In this document: positions 43,953 through 53,896 of the stretch, piece by piece
Layout of the letters: each line of letters starts with the position of its first letter
Numbering within the stretch: position 1 is the first letter of the stretch
Assembly: GCF_001721645.1 (NCBI RefSeq)
Contig: NZ_CP017141.1
Span: 806,001 to 870,000, forward strand
DNA from: Pedobacter steynii
GTDB lineage: Bacteria; Bacteroidota; Bacteroidia; Sphingobacteriales; Sphingobacteriaceae
Direction: 5' to 3'
Length of the DNA stretch: 64,000 bases
Program-made: the position numbers and the translations under genes
Notes under the pieces: generated by a model
The model's database searches: none
The model's input: only the letters and a program-made list of their open reading frames with translations
Told to the model about the DNA's origin: nothing

Positions 43953-45095
43953 ATGATGCAACAAGAAGAAATAGACAAACTTTTACAAAAAAAACATGCG
44001 GGTAACTGTAGCCCGGAGGAAATCGCTTTTTTAGAAAGTTGGTATGCCCAGTGGAATAAGGACCTTCCATTAGGCCTAACTGCAGAAGAACTCCACGAGG
44101 ACCTGCTTGCGATCAGGAAGATGACCAGTACCCTGCCTTCGGCCGCTAAGTCTCAAAAATTGAAACAAGGCTTATTGGTCGCAGCAACGCTATTCCTGAT
44201 TTTAAGCACCGGCCTGTACTTTTACCTGCAATCACAAATTAAAAAGGGCTCCACTGCCTACTTAGCCCTTCATGATATTAATCCTGGAGGCAATAAAGCT
44301 ACCGTAACCTTGGCAAATGGTCAAAAGGTAGATTTAAACAGTCTTAAAGGTGGGGTAATGATCGGTAAATCCGGCCTGGCTTATAACGATGGGACCGATA
44401 TCAGCCAGATAGACTCTGCCGCTAAAGGAACAGCACAGCAACTGACGCTGGCCACCCCTGTTGGAGGTCAGTACCACATCACGCTCTCTGACGGAACCAG
44501 GGTCTGGTTAAACGCCACATCTTCTTTAAAATTCCCTTCCAGCTTTGCCAGGCTTAAAGAACGCAAGGTCGAATTAACTGGTGAGGCTTATTTCGAAGTT
44601 ACCCACAACGCAAAGCAGCCATTCCGCGTTTATACTTCCAGACAAATTGCAGAAGATCTGGGAACATCATTTAACATCAATAGCTATGCTGATGAACCCA
44701 CTATCAAAACTACCCTCGTAGAAGGAAGTATGCAGGTTCAAAGCTTAAAAGAGCCTCAAGGTAAGCAGCCGATTATTTTAAAACCTAGTCAGCAAGCCTC
44801 CGTCAGTATTACAGGTATCATAAATGTACGTCAGGTAGATACTGATGAAGCATTGGGCTGGAAGAATGGCGAGTTCATTTTCGATGGCGAAGACTTCAAA
44901 TCCGCCATGCGCAAAATCGCAAGATGGTATAATGTAGAGGTGGTTTATGAACCCGGTGCGAAAGCCAGCTCAACACTGATTCTGGAGGGATTAGTATCCA
45001 GGAAAAGCAAGCTGTCTGAAGTACTGAAATGGATAGAATCAATCAGTAGTGTACATTTCAAAATAGAAGGAAGGAGGATAACTGTGACGGAATAA
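43953..45095 (+). CDS. FecR-family anti-sigma factor (PUL 2)
   Basis: A 380-aa inner-membrane regulator. Its cytoplasmic N-terminal part (1-80; EEIDKLLQKKHAGNCSPEEI) binds the sigma factor; the membrane helix is LLVAATLFLILSTGLYFYL. The periplasmic FecR domain has YHITLSDGTRVWLNATSSLK, VELTGEAYFEVTHNAKQPF and EDLGTSFNINSY, and the C-terminal domain has LGWKNGEFIFDGEDFKSAM. ATG 43953 is chosen over a TTG 36 nt upstream that would add non-homologous residues. It follows the sigma gene and precedes susC. Confidence 0.93.
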   Translation: MMQQEEIDKLLQKKHAGNCSPEEIAFLESWYAQWNKDLPLGLTAEELHEDLLAIRKMTSTLPSAAKSQKLKQGLLVAATLFLILSTGLYFYLQSQIKKGSTAYLALHDINPGGNKATVTLANGQKVDLNSLKGGVMIGKSGLAYNDGTDISQIDSAAKGTAQQLTLATPVGGQYHITLSDGTRVWLNATSSLKFPSSFARLKERKVELTGEAYFEVTHNAKQPFRVYTSRQIAEDLGTSFNINSYADEPTIKTTLVEGSMQVQSLKEPQGKQPIILKPSQQASVSITGIINVRQVDTDEALGWKNGEFIFDGEDFKSAMRKIARWYNVEVVYEPGAKASSTLILEGLVSRKSKLSEVLKWIESISSVHFKIEGRRITVTE

Positions 45096-45243
45096 CTACT
45101 ACTCAGAAATGCCAAATCACCAGGGGTGCTGGACACACCCCCGATAATTACCTGGCATCAGTTAATAAATAAATCCACTAACCAAAACTTGCAGCTGCCA
45201 AACATTAGACCTGAGCGGCCTCTGCACAACCAAATATAACAAA

Positions 45244-48200
45244 ATGTATAGATTTTATGCCAGCAAACCGGGTATAACAGACCGTTATATCCGTAAAATA
45301 TGGATGATTATGCGATTAACCACCACATTGCTCCTATTCACTTTAATGCAGGTAAGTGCCGCCAGTTTTGGGCAGCGCATTACTCTTAATGAACATCAGG
45401 TGTCATTAAAAAGTGCATTAGAAAAGATCCATAATCAAAGTGGATACAATTTTTTGTTCGACCGGAAAGTCATCAACGGAATCAAGCCCATTACCATTTC
45501 TCTGAAAAATGAAGAGCTGGAAGTTGCGCTGAAGAAGATTCTCACCGACCTTCCGCTGACTTATCTCATTGATGGAAAAACCATCCTGATTAAGCCAAAA
45601 GAGACTTCACTGCTGGATAAAGCCGTAGATAAGCTGGTCGACATTTTCAACGATCAGGAAATCCGTGGTCAGGTGACCGATTTAAAAGGCATTCCGATTC
45701 CGGGCGCAACCATCTTGATTAAGGGGACCAAGAAAGCAACTTCCACAAATTCCGATGGGAATTTCAAAATCCAGGCAGATAACAAAGATATCCTGGTGAT
45801 CCAAATGGTGGGTTTTGTGACCAGAGAAATACCTGTTAACGGGGAAACAGTCCTCAACATTACCCTCACAGAAGAAGACAAAGCACTTGATGAGGTCGTT
45901 GTGGTGGGTTATGGTAAACAGAAAAAGGTCACCATTACCGGAGCAGTAAGTACCATCAATATGGGAGATATGCTTACCCCTAACCGCTCCCTGTCCAATG
46001 CACTGGCCGGTAAAGTTGCCGGGGTCATCTCTATGCAGAGAAGCGGGGAACCGGGTTATGATAATGCTTCCTTTACCATCAGGGGTATTGGTACTTTCAC
46101 CGGCAATTCAGAACCGCTGATTATTATTGACGGAGTACAACGTGATGATGTTAACAGTTCTTTCGGAGGCTCGTACAACAACATAGATCCCGAAGATATA
46201 CAAAGCATTTCCTTATTAAAGGATGCTTCCGCTACTGCAGTATATGGCGCCAGGGGTGCCAATGGTGTGTTGATCATCACTACAAAACGCGGTGTTGCAG
46301 GCAAACCACAGATTTCCATTAAGACGGAAGCCTCAATGTCTGGCCTTACCAAAACCCCAAAAATGCTGGAGGGTGTTTCCTGGATGCGCTTGTATAATGA
46401 GGCCACAGTTAACGACGGGAACCAACCCGTATATTCTGAAGAAATAATCCAAAAAACCGCCAGCGGCCTGGATCCCTACCTTTATCCAAATGTAAACTGG
46501 ATAAAATCTACCTATAAAGACTGGGCACCAGGTTTCAATACCAACTTGAATGTAAGCGGTGGATCTCAAAGTGTAAGATATTATGTTTCTGCCTCTTTCT
46601 ACAATCAGGACGGCAGTTATAAAGTAAGTAAACAAAATGGCTATAACCCGAATTTAAACTTTAAAAGATATGATTTCAGGACCAATCTTGATATCGATCT
46701 GAGCCCTACTACCCTGCTGTCCATGAACCTGGATGCCATGCTGGTTAGCAGCAGATATCCTGGCTTATCAGCCAGTAAAATCTGGTATAATGCCTATTTA
46801 ACCCCACCCATTGCCTTTCCCATTCAGTATCCTGACGGATCATGGGCAGGCCCTTTTAACAATGGAGGGACCAACCCACTTAACGAAATCCAGAATTCCG
46901 GTTATGCAACCGAGTTCAGGCCAACCATACAGTCTATTTTTTCCGTTAACCAGAAACTGGACCGCTTTACAAAAGGGCTAAGTGCTATGGCCAGGTTCTC
47001 CTTTGACTCCTATAGCGAAAACAACAACAGAAGGTCTGGAAGAAACAATCTTTTTCTCGCCACCTCGAGAGATGCGGAGGGGAACCTGATTCTGAACCAA
47101 TCCAGGGTTGGAGATCAGTTCTTAGGTTATTCCCAATACTCACAGGCAGAAAAAAAGATGTACCTGGAAACCAATATCAATTACGACCGCAGCTTTGGTA
47201 ACCACCATTTTGGAGGATTGTTTTTATACAATATGCGCACAAGGGTAGTCAGCTCTGCAGGAGATGTCATTTCTTCCATCCCTTACAAAAACCAGGGCAT
47301 GGCATTCAGGGCTACCTATGCTTATGCGGATCGGTACATGGTAGAATTTGACGCAGGTTATACCGGTTCAGAGAACTTTGAACCCGGTAAAAGATTTGGA
47401 TTTTTCCCATCTTTTTCTGCAGGCTGGGTGATCTCCAAAGAATCTTTTTTCAACAAGCTCTCTTCGGGCATTAACCTGCTAAAAATCAGAGGATCTCATG
47501 GTATTGTTGGAAATGACCAGATCGGATATCAGGCAGGTCTGAAAAGGTTCCCTTATCTGAATCAATATGGCCCTGGTCGTTCTATAGGATTAGGCTTTAA
47601 CGGAGCCATCTTTAACGGGGTTACAGAAAGTGTAATCGGCGTAGAAAACCTCACCTGGGAAAAGGCCACCAAAGACAATATTGGTATAGAAATCGGCTTG
47701 TTCAATAAACTAAACCTGACCGTAGACCTGTATAAGGAAAGAAGGAAGAACATCTTAATTTCCCGCAGCTCCTTATCCGGGATCCTGGGCGTAACCGGAA
47801 CCGTATATGCCAATTTAGGCGAGATGAACAACCATGGTGTGGATGCCAATATCGAGTATAACGAAAACATAGGGAATGTATCCCTTCGTCTATATGGCAA
47901 TTTCACCTATAACAACAATAAAATTATCCAGCGTGATGAACCGAAACAACTGTATGCTTATCAACAGGCAACCGGACAAAAATTAGGCGACAACCTGATG
48001 TACGTTGCCGAGGGTTTATTTACCTCTGCTGAGCAGATTGCCAACAGTCCGAGTCAATTTGGTGCGGTCTTGAGGCCAGGTGACATTAAATACAAAGACG
48101 TTAATGGTGATGGCGTGATCAATCCTTTTGATCGCGTATATACCGGCAAATCAGATGTTCCTACCATCTTGTACGGATCAGGTTTTACCGTAGGTTATAA

Positions 48201-48678
48201 GGGCGTAGATCTCTCACTTTTCTTCCAGGGCATTTCCAATGCTACCTTCATGGCCAATGGCTCTGCGGTAACAGGTGATGGGGCAAGCGGTGCCGGTATT
48301 GTCCCCTTTACCGGCATGGGCCAATATCCTTCCGGAATGCTGGCCAATCTGGAAGACAGATGGACTGCTGAAAACCCCAGACAGGATGCCTATTATCCGA
48401 GATTAGGGATCTCCAATCAGAATAGCAATAACTACCAACCCAGCACCTGGTGGTCTAAAGACGGCAGCTTTGTTCGTTTAAAACAAGCCACTTTAGGATA
48501 TAAATTTTCAGATGCTTTTCTTACCAAATCCGGTATTAAGTCAGTCTATTTTTATCTGACCGGACAGAACCTGTTCACCTTCTCCAAATTTAAGTTATGG
48601 GATCCGGAGCTCGGCGCCAATGCCTCAGGTTATCCGCCCTTAAGAACATTTGCCCTGGGACTGAAAGTATCATTTTAA
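45244..48678 (+). CDS. SusC/RagA-family TonB-dependent receptor with STN domain (PUL 2)
   Basis: 1,144 aa. An N-terminal basic stretch and signal peptide (TTTLLLFTLMQVSAASFGQ) are followed by an STN domain (VSLKSALEKIHNQSGYNFLF), a CarboxypepD_reg-like domain (EIRGQVTDLKGIPIPGATIL), the TonB-box-like DEVVVVGYGKQKKVTITGAV, and the SusC plug signature LLKDASATAVYGARGANGVL. The barrel ends YPPLRTFALGLKVSF. The substrate is unknown. The STN domain couples import to the FecR/sigma pair encoded just upstream. susD starts 41 bp downstream. Confidence 0.96.
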   Translation: MYRFYASKPGITDRYIRKIWMIMRLTTTLLLFTLMQVSAASFGQRITLNEHQVSLKSALEKIHNQSGYNFLFDRKVINGIKPITISLKNEELEVALKKILTDLPLTYLIDGKTILIKPKETSLLDKAVDKLVDIFNDQEIRGQVTDLKGIPIPGATILIKGTKKATSTNSDGNFKIQADNKDILVIQMVGFVTREIPVNGETVLNITLTEEDKALDEVVVVGYGKQKKVTITGAVSTINMGDMLTPNRSLSNALAGKVAGVISMQRSGEPGYDNASFTIRGIGTFTGNSEPLIIIDGVQRDDVNSSFGGSYNNIDPEDIQSISLLKDASATAVYGARGANGVLIITTKRGVAGKPQISIKTEASMSGLTKTPKMLEGVSWMRLYNEATVNDGNQPVYSEEIIQKTASGLDPYLYPNVNWIKSTYKDWAPGFNTNLNVSGGSQSVRYYVSASFYNQDGSYKVSKQNGYNPNLNFKRYDFRTNLDIDLSPTTLLSMNLDAMLVSSRYPGLSASKIWYNAYLTPPIAFPIQYPDGSWAGPFNNGGTNPLNEIQNSGYATEFRPTIQSIFSVNQKLDRFTKGLSAMARFSFDSYSENNNRRSGRNNLFLATSRDAEGNLILNQSRVGDQFLGYSQYSQAEKKMYLETNINYDRSFGNHHFGGLFLYNMRTRVVSSAGDVISSIPYKNQGMAFRATYAYADRYMVEFDAGYTGSENFEPGKRFGFFPSFSAGWVISKESFFNKLSSGINLLKIRGSHGIVGNDQIGYQAGLKRFPYLNQYGPGRSIGLGFNGAIFNGVTESVIGVENLTWEKATKDNIGIEIGLFNKLNLTVDLYKERRKNILISRSSLSGILGVTGTVYANLGEMNNHGVDANIEYNENIGNVSLRLYGNFTYNNNKIIQRDEPKQLYAYQQATGQKLGDNLMYVAEGLFTSAEQIANSPSQFGAVLRPGDIKYKDVNGDGVINPFDRVYTGKSDVPTILYGSGFTVGYKGVDLSLFFQGISNATFMANGSAVTGDGASGAGIVPFTGMGQYPSGMLANLEDRWTAENPRQDAYYPRLGISNQNSNNYQPSTWWSKDGSFVRLKQATLGYKFSDAFLTKSGIKSVYFYLTGQNLFTFSKFKLWDPELGANASGYPPLRTFALGLKVSF

Positions 48679-48719
48679 CAAGAACTATTGATCAATTACA
48701 AGCATTAAAAAATATTCTG

Positions 48720-50555
48720 ATGAAAAAGAAAAATATACCTCTATTCATTATCGCCGTAGGATCATTGTTTTTAACAAGCATTTTATCCTCCTGCAAACAC
48801 CTGGATGAAAAACCTGATAATTTGCTCACCTCCGATATCCTGTGGAGCAACCGGGCTAATGCGGAATCTTATCTCTACAACATTTATGGTGCAGTACTCG
48901 AAATAGACTATCCACATATTGGCATCAGTGACGAAGCCTCGGTTTCCATCCCAGGCACCAATATCCGGCAAATGGTAGCCGGCAACTGGAGCTCCGTAAA
49001 TGCCTATTACGACCATTGGGACAATTATTATACCGGTATCCGTTCTTCCTTCATTTTTGAAGCCAATGTAGATAAAGTACCGGATTCTCAACTCGGCGCT
49101 GATTTAAAGGTTCAGTACAAAGCAGAATCTAAATTCCTGAGAGGCTGGTTTTACTGGCAGCTGATCAAACAATACGGGCCGGTGGTAAAGTTAACCGGTG
49201 CCCTTTCCCTGGATGAAGACTTTAACAAATATCCAAGGGCTACTTTTGACGAATGTAAGGATTACGTTAACCAGTTAATGGATGAAGCTGCGGTTGATCT
49301 GCCTGTACGCTGGGCTTCTTCCAGCAATTATGGGCGCCCTTCCAAAGGATCTTGCCTGGCCGTTAAATCACAACTTGCCTTATGGGCTGCCAGTCCATTG
49401 TGGAACGGGAACCCTGCTTTCAATTCCTTAAAAAATCAGGACGGAACTGCCTTGGCCCCTGCTGTATATGATGCAAACAAATGGAAAATTGCCGCAGATG
49501 CTGCTAAAGCAGTGATAGACCTTAACTCCTACAAACTATTTACCAATCTGGATAACGGTGGTACTCAGTTTGATCCCTACCTTTCCGTCCGGGATCTTTT
49601 CCTGACCAACTGGAACAGTGAAATCCTGTTCTCCAGAAATTCCTGGAACTACTGGGGCTATACCAAAGCCTCTTCTCCCAACCCCGGAGGGATTAACCTG
49701 TACAACGCCACTCAAAACGTAGTCGATGCGTTTTATATGGGTAACGGACGCAGCATTGAAGACCCTTCTTCAGGTTATGACGAAACCGGTTTTGCAGAAA
49801 ACAATAGCAGCCAGTACTGGGCACATAAAAAAGGACAATGGAATATGTATGCCAACCGGGAGCCCCGCTTTTATGCCTATATTCAGTATAACGGCCGCCC
49901 GGTATTACCTGCACCTACCGTTGATGATAAAAATTATTACTCCTCAGCAGGTAACGTAGATGGCACTGGTCGTGTAGAGTTCTATTATGGCGGGAAAGCC
50001 GGGGCTAAAGCGACCGGAATTACCAATAACATTACCGGTTATAACTTCCTGAAAAATGTAAGCCCCGCCGATAACATCAGGCAAGATGCCACGAATTACA
50101 GGCCTTTCATCCTCATGCGCTATGCGGAAATCCTCCTTAATTATGCAGAAGCCCTGAATGAATACTCCCCTTCCAACCCGGATGTGGTGAACACGCTCAA
50201 TCTGGTCCGCTCCAGAGCAGGACTACCAGGGATAGAAACCGTTTATCCCGCCGCAGTTGGAAACAAGGAGCTCATGAGAAAGTACATCCTGAAAGAAAGA
50301 CAGGTAGAGCTGTGTTTTGAAGGAGACCGTTATTATACCCTCATCAGAAGGTTACAGCTCGGTGCTCCCGAGAATCAAACCATCTATGGGATGAATGTGA
50401 ATGAAGACGATGGAGGCCAGGGATTTGGCTTTACCCGCTTTTACAACCGGACATTCTTTCAAAAAAGAGCATGGGCAGATAAAATGTACCTCTTCCCTAT
50501 TTCCCAATACCAGCTGGACCGGGACAGGGCCCTGGTACAGAATCCAGGTTGGTAA
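48720..50555 (+). CDS. SusD/RagB-family nutrient-binding lipoprotein (PUL 2)
   Basis: A 611-aa surface lipoprotein. The start is ATG 48720 with the lipobox LSSC in IAVGSLFLTSILSSCKHLDE; the longer frame starting at 48597 overlaps susC and is rejected. SusD features are FLRGWFYWQLIKQYGPVVKL and, in the C-terminal domain, RPFILMRYAEILLNYAEALN and LKERQVELCFEGDRYYTLIR. It pairs with the upstream SusC in the outer membrane. The following IPT/NHL lipoprotein is probably another surface glycan-binding part of the locus. Confidence 0.95.
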   Translation: MKKKNIPLFIIAVGSLFLTSILSSCKHLDEKPDNLLTSDILWSNRANAESYLYNIYGAVLEIDYPHIGISDEASVSIPGTNIRQMVAGNWSSVNAYYDHWDNYYTGIRSSFIFEANVDKVPDSQLGADLKVQYKAESKFLRGWFYWQLIKQYGPVVKLTGALSLDEDFNKYPRATFDECKDYVNQLMDEAAVDLPVRWASSSNYGRPSKGSCLAVKSQLALWAASPLWNGNPAFNSLKNQDGTALAPAVYDANKWKIAADAAKAVIDLNSYKLFTNLDNGGTQFDPYLSVRDLFLTNWNSEILFSRNSWNYWGYTKASSPNPGGINLYNATQNVVDAFYMGNGRSIEDPSSGYDETGFAENNSSQYWAHKKGQWNMYANREPRFYAYIQYNGRPVLPAPTVDDKNYYSSAGNVDGTGRVEFYYGGKAGAKATGITNNITGYNFLKNVSPADNIRQDATNYRPFILMRYAEILLNYAEALNEYSPSNPDVVNTLNLVRSRAGLPGIETVYPAAVGNKELMRKYILKERQVELCFEGDRYYTLIRRLQLGAPENQTIYGMNVNEDDGGQGFGFTRFYNRTFFQKRAWADKMYLFPISQYQLDRDRALVQNPGW

Positions 50556-50591
50556 GCCAACGCATCATTTATGTATTTAAAAAAAGCGATC

Positions 50592-51920
50592 ATGAAACAA
50601 TTCATCAATATAAAGGCATCATGCAGGTATACCTTATCCTTTTCCATTTGCCTGCTTTTCTTTCTTAGCGGTTGCAAAAAAGACAAAGAAGCCAGCTATA
50701 ATCCTTCCTCTCCCATCACCATTTCAGATTTCATTCCTAAAAAAGGTGGAGGTGGCACTGAGGTACTCATTACCGGAAGCAATTTTTCTTCCGACCTCTC
50801 TAAAATCTCTGTAACCCTGAATGGACTGGCCTTAAAAGTAATTGGTGCCAGTGCCACACAAGTTATGGCAGTAGTTCCAAAAAAATCAAAATCAGGCCCC
50901 TTAAAAGTAACTATAGAAAACGGGGAAGCTTCCAGCGAAGCTGTTTTTACTTACGAGTACACCCGTACGGTGAGCACCCTTGCCGGATCAGGTGCTGCGG
51001 GCTTTGCCAATGGAAAAGGAACAGATGCCTCTTTTAACCTGAACGGTCAAAACTGGTACAGGAGTTCAGGTATTGTGGTAGACGACCAGCTCAATGTTTA
51101 CGTAGCTGATCCCGGCAACCACTGCATCCGGAAAATAGATTCGGCCGGAAACGTGACCACTCTAGCCGGTAATCCCAATCTTGCTGGTTATGCCGATGGC
51201 AAAGGTACCGCAGCAAACTTCTCTTTACCCTATGACCTCGCTATTGACGGACAGGGCAACCTGTATTGCGTAGATCCTGGCAATTGGGACATCAGAATGA
51301 TCACACCAGACGGACAGGCCAAGACCTGGGGTTTTGGAAGTCAGGCACCATGGAGTGTCGCCTTTGATAAGGTAGGCGGAAAACTATACTATGCCAGCTG
51401 CTCCAGCCCCGGAAATATTTATGAGATCAACGCCCAGGGTGTCAACAAGGAAATCATCTCCGGTTTAAATTATCCGGCAGGTATTAAATTCGACAATACC
51501 GGTAACTTATTTGTATGCGGACATGGCGATCAGGTGATCAGGAAATTTACAGCCGGCACCTGGCAGAGCAGCATTGTTGCCGGCCAACCGGGAAATGTCG
51601 GATATGTAAACGGAGTGGCCAATGCCGCCTTATTCGCATATCCATGGGGAATTGCCATAGACAACAGCAATAATATCTATGTTGCCGGCAATGGTACCGG
51701 GGGTGGAAGCACCAGCAATCCCGATCAAAGCATCCGCTATCTGCAGGCCAATACTTACGAAGTCGGCACATTTGCCGGAAGCAGCAAAGCAGGTTACACT
51801 GATGGATTCGGCGGACTCGCCTCTTTTAGCGCACCTGGCGGAGTTGCGGTAGACAAAAACGGAACGGTATACGTACTGGACAAAAACAACAACAGGATCA
51901 GGAAGATCATTTCTGAATAA
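50592..51920 (+). CDS. IPT/TIG and NHL-repeat lipoprotein (PUL 2)
   Basis: A 442-aa lipoprotein (lipobox LSGC in SFSICLLFFLSGCKKDKE). Residues about 35-125 form an IPT/TIG immunoglobulin-like domain (ITISDFIPKKGGGGTEVLIT). The rest is an NHL-type beta-propeller with at least five repeats, such as YVADPGNHCIRKIDSAGNVT, YCVDPGNWDIRMITPDG and YVLDKNNNRIRKI. This architecture is common after susD in Bacteroidota PULs, where it is thought to be a surface glycan-binding protein. Position supports that role, but direct evidence is lacking. ATG 50592 gives the best lipoprotein signal. Confidence 0.9.
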   Translation: MKQFINIKASCRYTLSFSICLLFFLSGCKKDKEASYNPSSPITISDFIPKKGGGGTEVLITGSNFSSDLSKISVTLNGLALKVIGASATQVMAVVPKKSKSGPLKVTIENGEASSEAVFTYEYTRTVSTLAGSGAAGFANGKGTDASFNLNGQNWYRSSGIVVDDQLNVYVADPGNHCIRKIDSAGNVTTLAGNPNLAGYADGKGTAANFSLPYDLAIDGQGNLYCVDPGNWDIRMITPDGQAKTWGFGSQAPWSVAFDKVGGKLYYASCSSPGNIYEINAQGVNKEIISGLNYPAGIKFDNTGNLFVCGHGDQVIRKFTAGTWQSSIVAGQPGNVGYVNGVANAALFAYPWGIAIDNSNNIYVAGNGTGGGSTSNPDQSIRYLQANTYEVGTFAGSSKAGYTDGFGGLASFSAPGGVAVDKNGTVYVLDKNNNRIRKIISE

Positions 51921-51938
51921 CACAATTTTAATCAACAC

Positions 51939-53384
51939 ATGAAACCATATGCTTTTTTAAGCCTGGTTTTAGTTGTACAAACTCTGGTTTGTACAACTAA
52001 AACCTTTGCCGCTATACCCCAGACTAAAGAAAAACCCCGTAAGTATTATGTATCTGTAAATGGCTCCGATGGCAATACCGGCAGCATTAGTGCCCCCTTC
52101 CAAACCATCAATATTGCGCTAGCTCATGCTAAACCAGGAGACCAGGTATTGGTTAGAGGCGGCACCTATTATCAGGAAGTAAAATTCCCTAGATCCGGTG
52201 AACCTGGCAAAACCATCAGCCTGCAAGGTTATCCGGGAGAAAAGCCCATCATTGATGGCAGCAGGATTAAAGTTTCCGGATGGTTATCACTGGTTACCAT
52301 CAGCAACGTAAGTTATGTAACTATAGATGGGTTTGACATTTGTAACCTGAGCAGCTCCGCTGTAAACACCGATCCTCAAGGCATTGCAATTAACGGCAAA
52401 GGGCAACACATCTCTGTTAAAAACTGTCACATCTACAACATCAAGAGTCACGCTACACTTGAACAGGGAAGAAGTGCACATGCCATACTTGTTATTGGCA
52501 GCAGCCCTACCCCCATCTCTCACTTATTGATTACAGGATGTACCGTAAATGACACCCAAACGGGAACCAGTGAGAACGTAACCCTTGCCGGGAATATAGA
52601 AGGCTTCATCTTCAGTCACAATCTGGTATACGATACAGAGAATATTGGCGTCATTGTAGCTGGCGGCGATGGTATTAATCCGCGTGGAGCAGTGGAAAGC
52701 AATTACGCCCGAAATGGGGTGATCAGCGACAATGTTTTTCACCACAACACCATGACCAGAACACCGGAAACCTGGGGCCCAGACCGGTTCGGCGCCATCT
52801 CCATTTATGTTTGCGGAGGAGCCAACACCCTTATCGAAAGAAACATTGTTTATGAGAGCGACAGAGGGATTGGTCTGGTTAGTGAAAGCAATATTTACCC
52901 AACCAGAACCACGACGGTAAGAAACAACCTCGTTTACAACTGTTACCGGGCAGGTATTTATATGGGTGATTATTTAAACTATACCATTGCCGGCACTAAA
53001 AACTGCAGTATACTGAACAATACTTTATTCCAGAACAATCGTGTTGCCGGTGCATTTGGAGAAATTGAAGGAGAGCTCAGGTTAACCGAACACTGTGAGG
53101 GCAATGTCATTAAGTACAACCGGGTTTATGCCGGGCCTAAAGACTTGCTGGTCCATAAATATACCTTAACCGGAAGTCAAAACATTATCGATCACAACAG
53201 TTATTTCAGCATCGGGCAACCGCAATGGATCTGGAACAGTACCAATGGCAGTCCGATTACCGACTTTCAGACCTGGAAAAAAACCAGCGGTCAGGATGCC
53301 CACTCCAGCCTGAAGAAAGTCAGTTCTAAGTTTTACTCTAATTTAAGCAGAAAATGGAAAAGATCCCTACCATCAAAGATATAG
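51939..53384 (+). CDS. Right-handed parallel beta-helix protein, possible polysaccharide lyase
   Basis: 481 aa with a signal peptide (FLSLVLVVQTLVCTTKTFAA). The N-terminus RKYYVSVNGSDGNTGSISAP then FQTINIALAHAKPGDQVLVR is the DUF1565-type start of parallel beta-helix lyases and hydrolases, followed by many helix coils (VTIDGFDICNLSSSAVNT, ISVKNCHIYNIKSHATLEQG, NVISDN-like turns). The locus suggests a role in glycan cleavage; family and substrate are unresolved. The last residues read through the start of the LacI gene (31-bp overlap), and the C-terminus may be shortened. An 18-bp inverted repeat lies within its signal-peptide codons. Confidence 0.82.
   Translation: MKPYAFLSLVLVVQTLVCTTKTFAAIPQTKEKPRKYYVSVNGSDGNTGSISAPFQTINIALAHAKPGDQVLVRGGTYYQEVKFPRSGEPGKTISLQGYPGEKPIIDGSRIKVSGWLSLVTISNVSYVTIDGFDICNLSSSAVNTDPQGIAINGKGQHISVKNCHIYNIKSHATLEQGRSAHAILVIGSSPTPISHLLITGCTVNDTQTGTSENVTLAGNIEGFIFSHNLVYDTENIGVIVAGGDGINPRGAVESNYARNGVISDNVFHHNTMTRTPETWGPDRFGAISIYVCGGANTLIERNIVYESDRGIGLVSESNIYPTRTTTVRNNLVYNCYRAGIYMGDYLNYTIAGTKNCSILNNTLFQNNRVAGAFGEIEGELRLTEHCEGNVIKYNRVYAGPKDLLVHKYTLTGSQNIIDHNSYFSIGQPQWIWNSTNGSPITDFQTWKKTSGQDAHSSLKKVSSKFYSNLSRKWKRSLPSKI
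51965..52004. repeat. Perfect 18-bp inverted repeat inside the beta-helix signal-peptide codons
   Basis: GGTTTTAGTTGTACAAAC and GTTTGTACAACTAAAACC are exact complements around TCTG. The hairpin begins 26 nt after the ATG, so it would fold in the ribosome-loading region of the mRNA. Confidence 0.85.
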
Positions 53385-53896
53385 CCAGGCGACTAAACAT
53401 TGATCCATCAACCGTATCCAGGGCACTTCGCGGGCATCCCAGTATAGGCCTTGTCACGACAATGAGGGTCAATAAAATTGCTAAAGAGATGAACTTTCAT
53501 CACAACCAGAATGCAGTATTGCTTAAACAGGGCAGGACTTCCACCATAGGTGTGGTTCTGCCTGATATCTCAAATGCTTTTTACTGTGCTACACTGAGCG
53601 AAATAGAACGTTATTCCCATAACAAAAATTACAACATCATCTTTGGCCAGTCGTTCGAAAAACCGGAACGGGAAAAACAAGTTCTGGATAATATGAAGAA
53701 CCTCAGAGTAGATGGGATCCTCATTGCCATTGGCAAATCTTCCCTACCTTCTGAGGAGTTAGAACAATTCAGAAGGTACCATATCCCTGTGGTCATTTTA
53801 GAGCATAGAGATATGGTACAAGGTCTGCCTTATCAGGCTATTGAACATCTATTTTCAGTTTTAGAATCTCAGCAGTCACCTGATCCAGTGTCTTAG
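53354..53896 (+). pseudogene. LacI-family regulator, truncated
   Basis: 180 aa versus the usual 330-345. The LacI helix-turn-helix is intact (TIKDIARRLNIDPSTVSRAL followed by RGHPSIG) and the first half of the periplasmic-binding-protein-like domain is present (STIGVVLPDISNAFYCATLS to IPVVILEHRDM). Homology stops near residue 158. The tail is simply the complement of the GH89 3' end. Its start overlaps the beta-helix gene by 31 bp and its end overlaps GH89 by 59 bp. I infer a deletion that removed the C-terminal half; the DNA-binding head alone would not dimerise normally. Confidence 0.8.

Noticed and set aside
48597..48719. Longer susD start overlapping susC
   Set aside because: The added residues are out-of-frame susC codons; ATG 48720 gives a proper lipoprotein signal.
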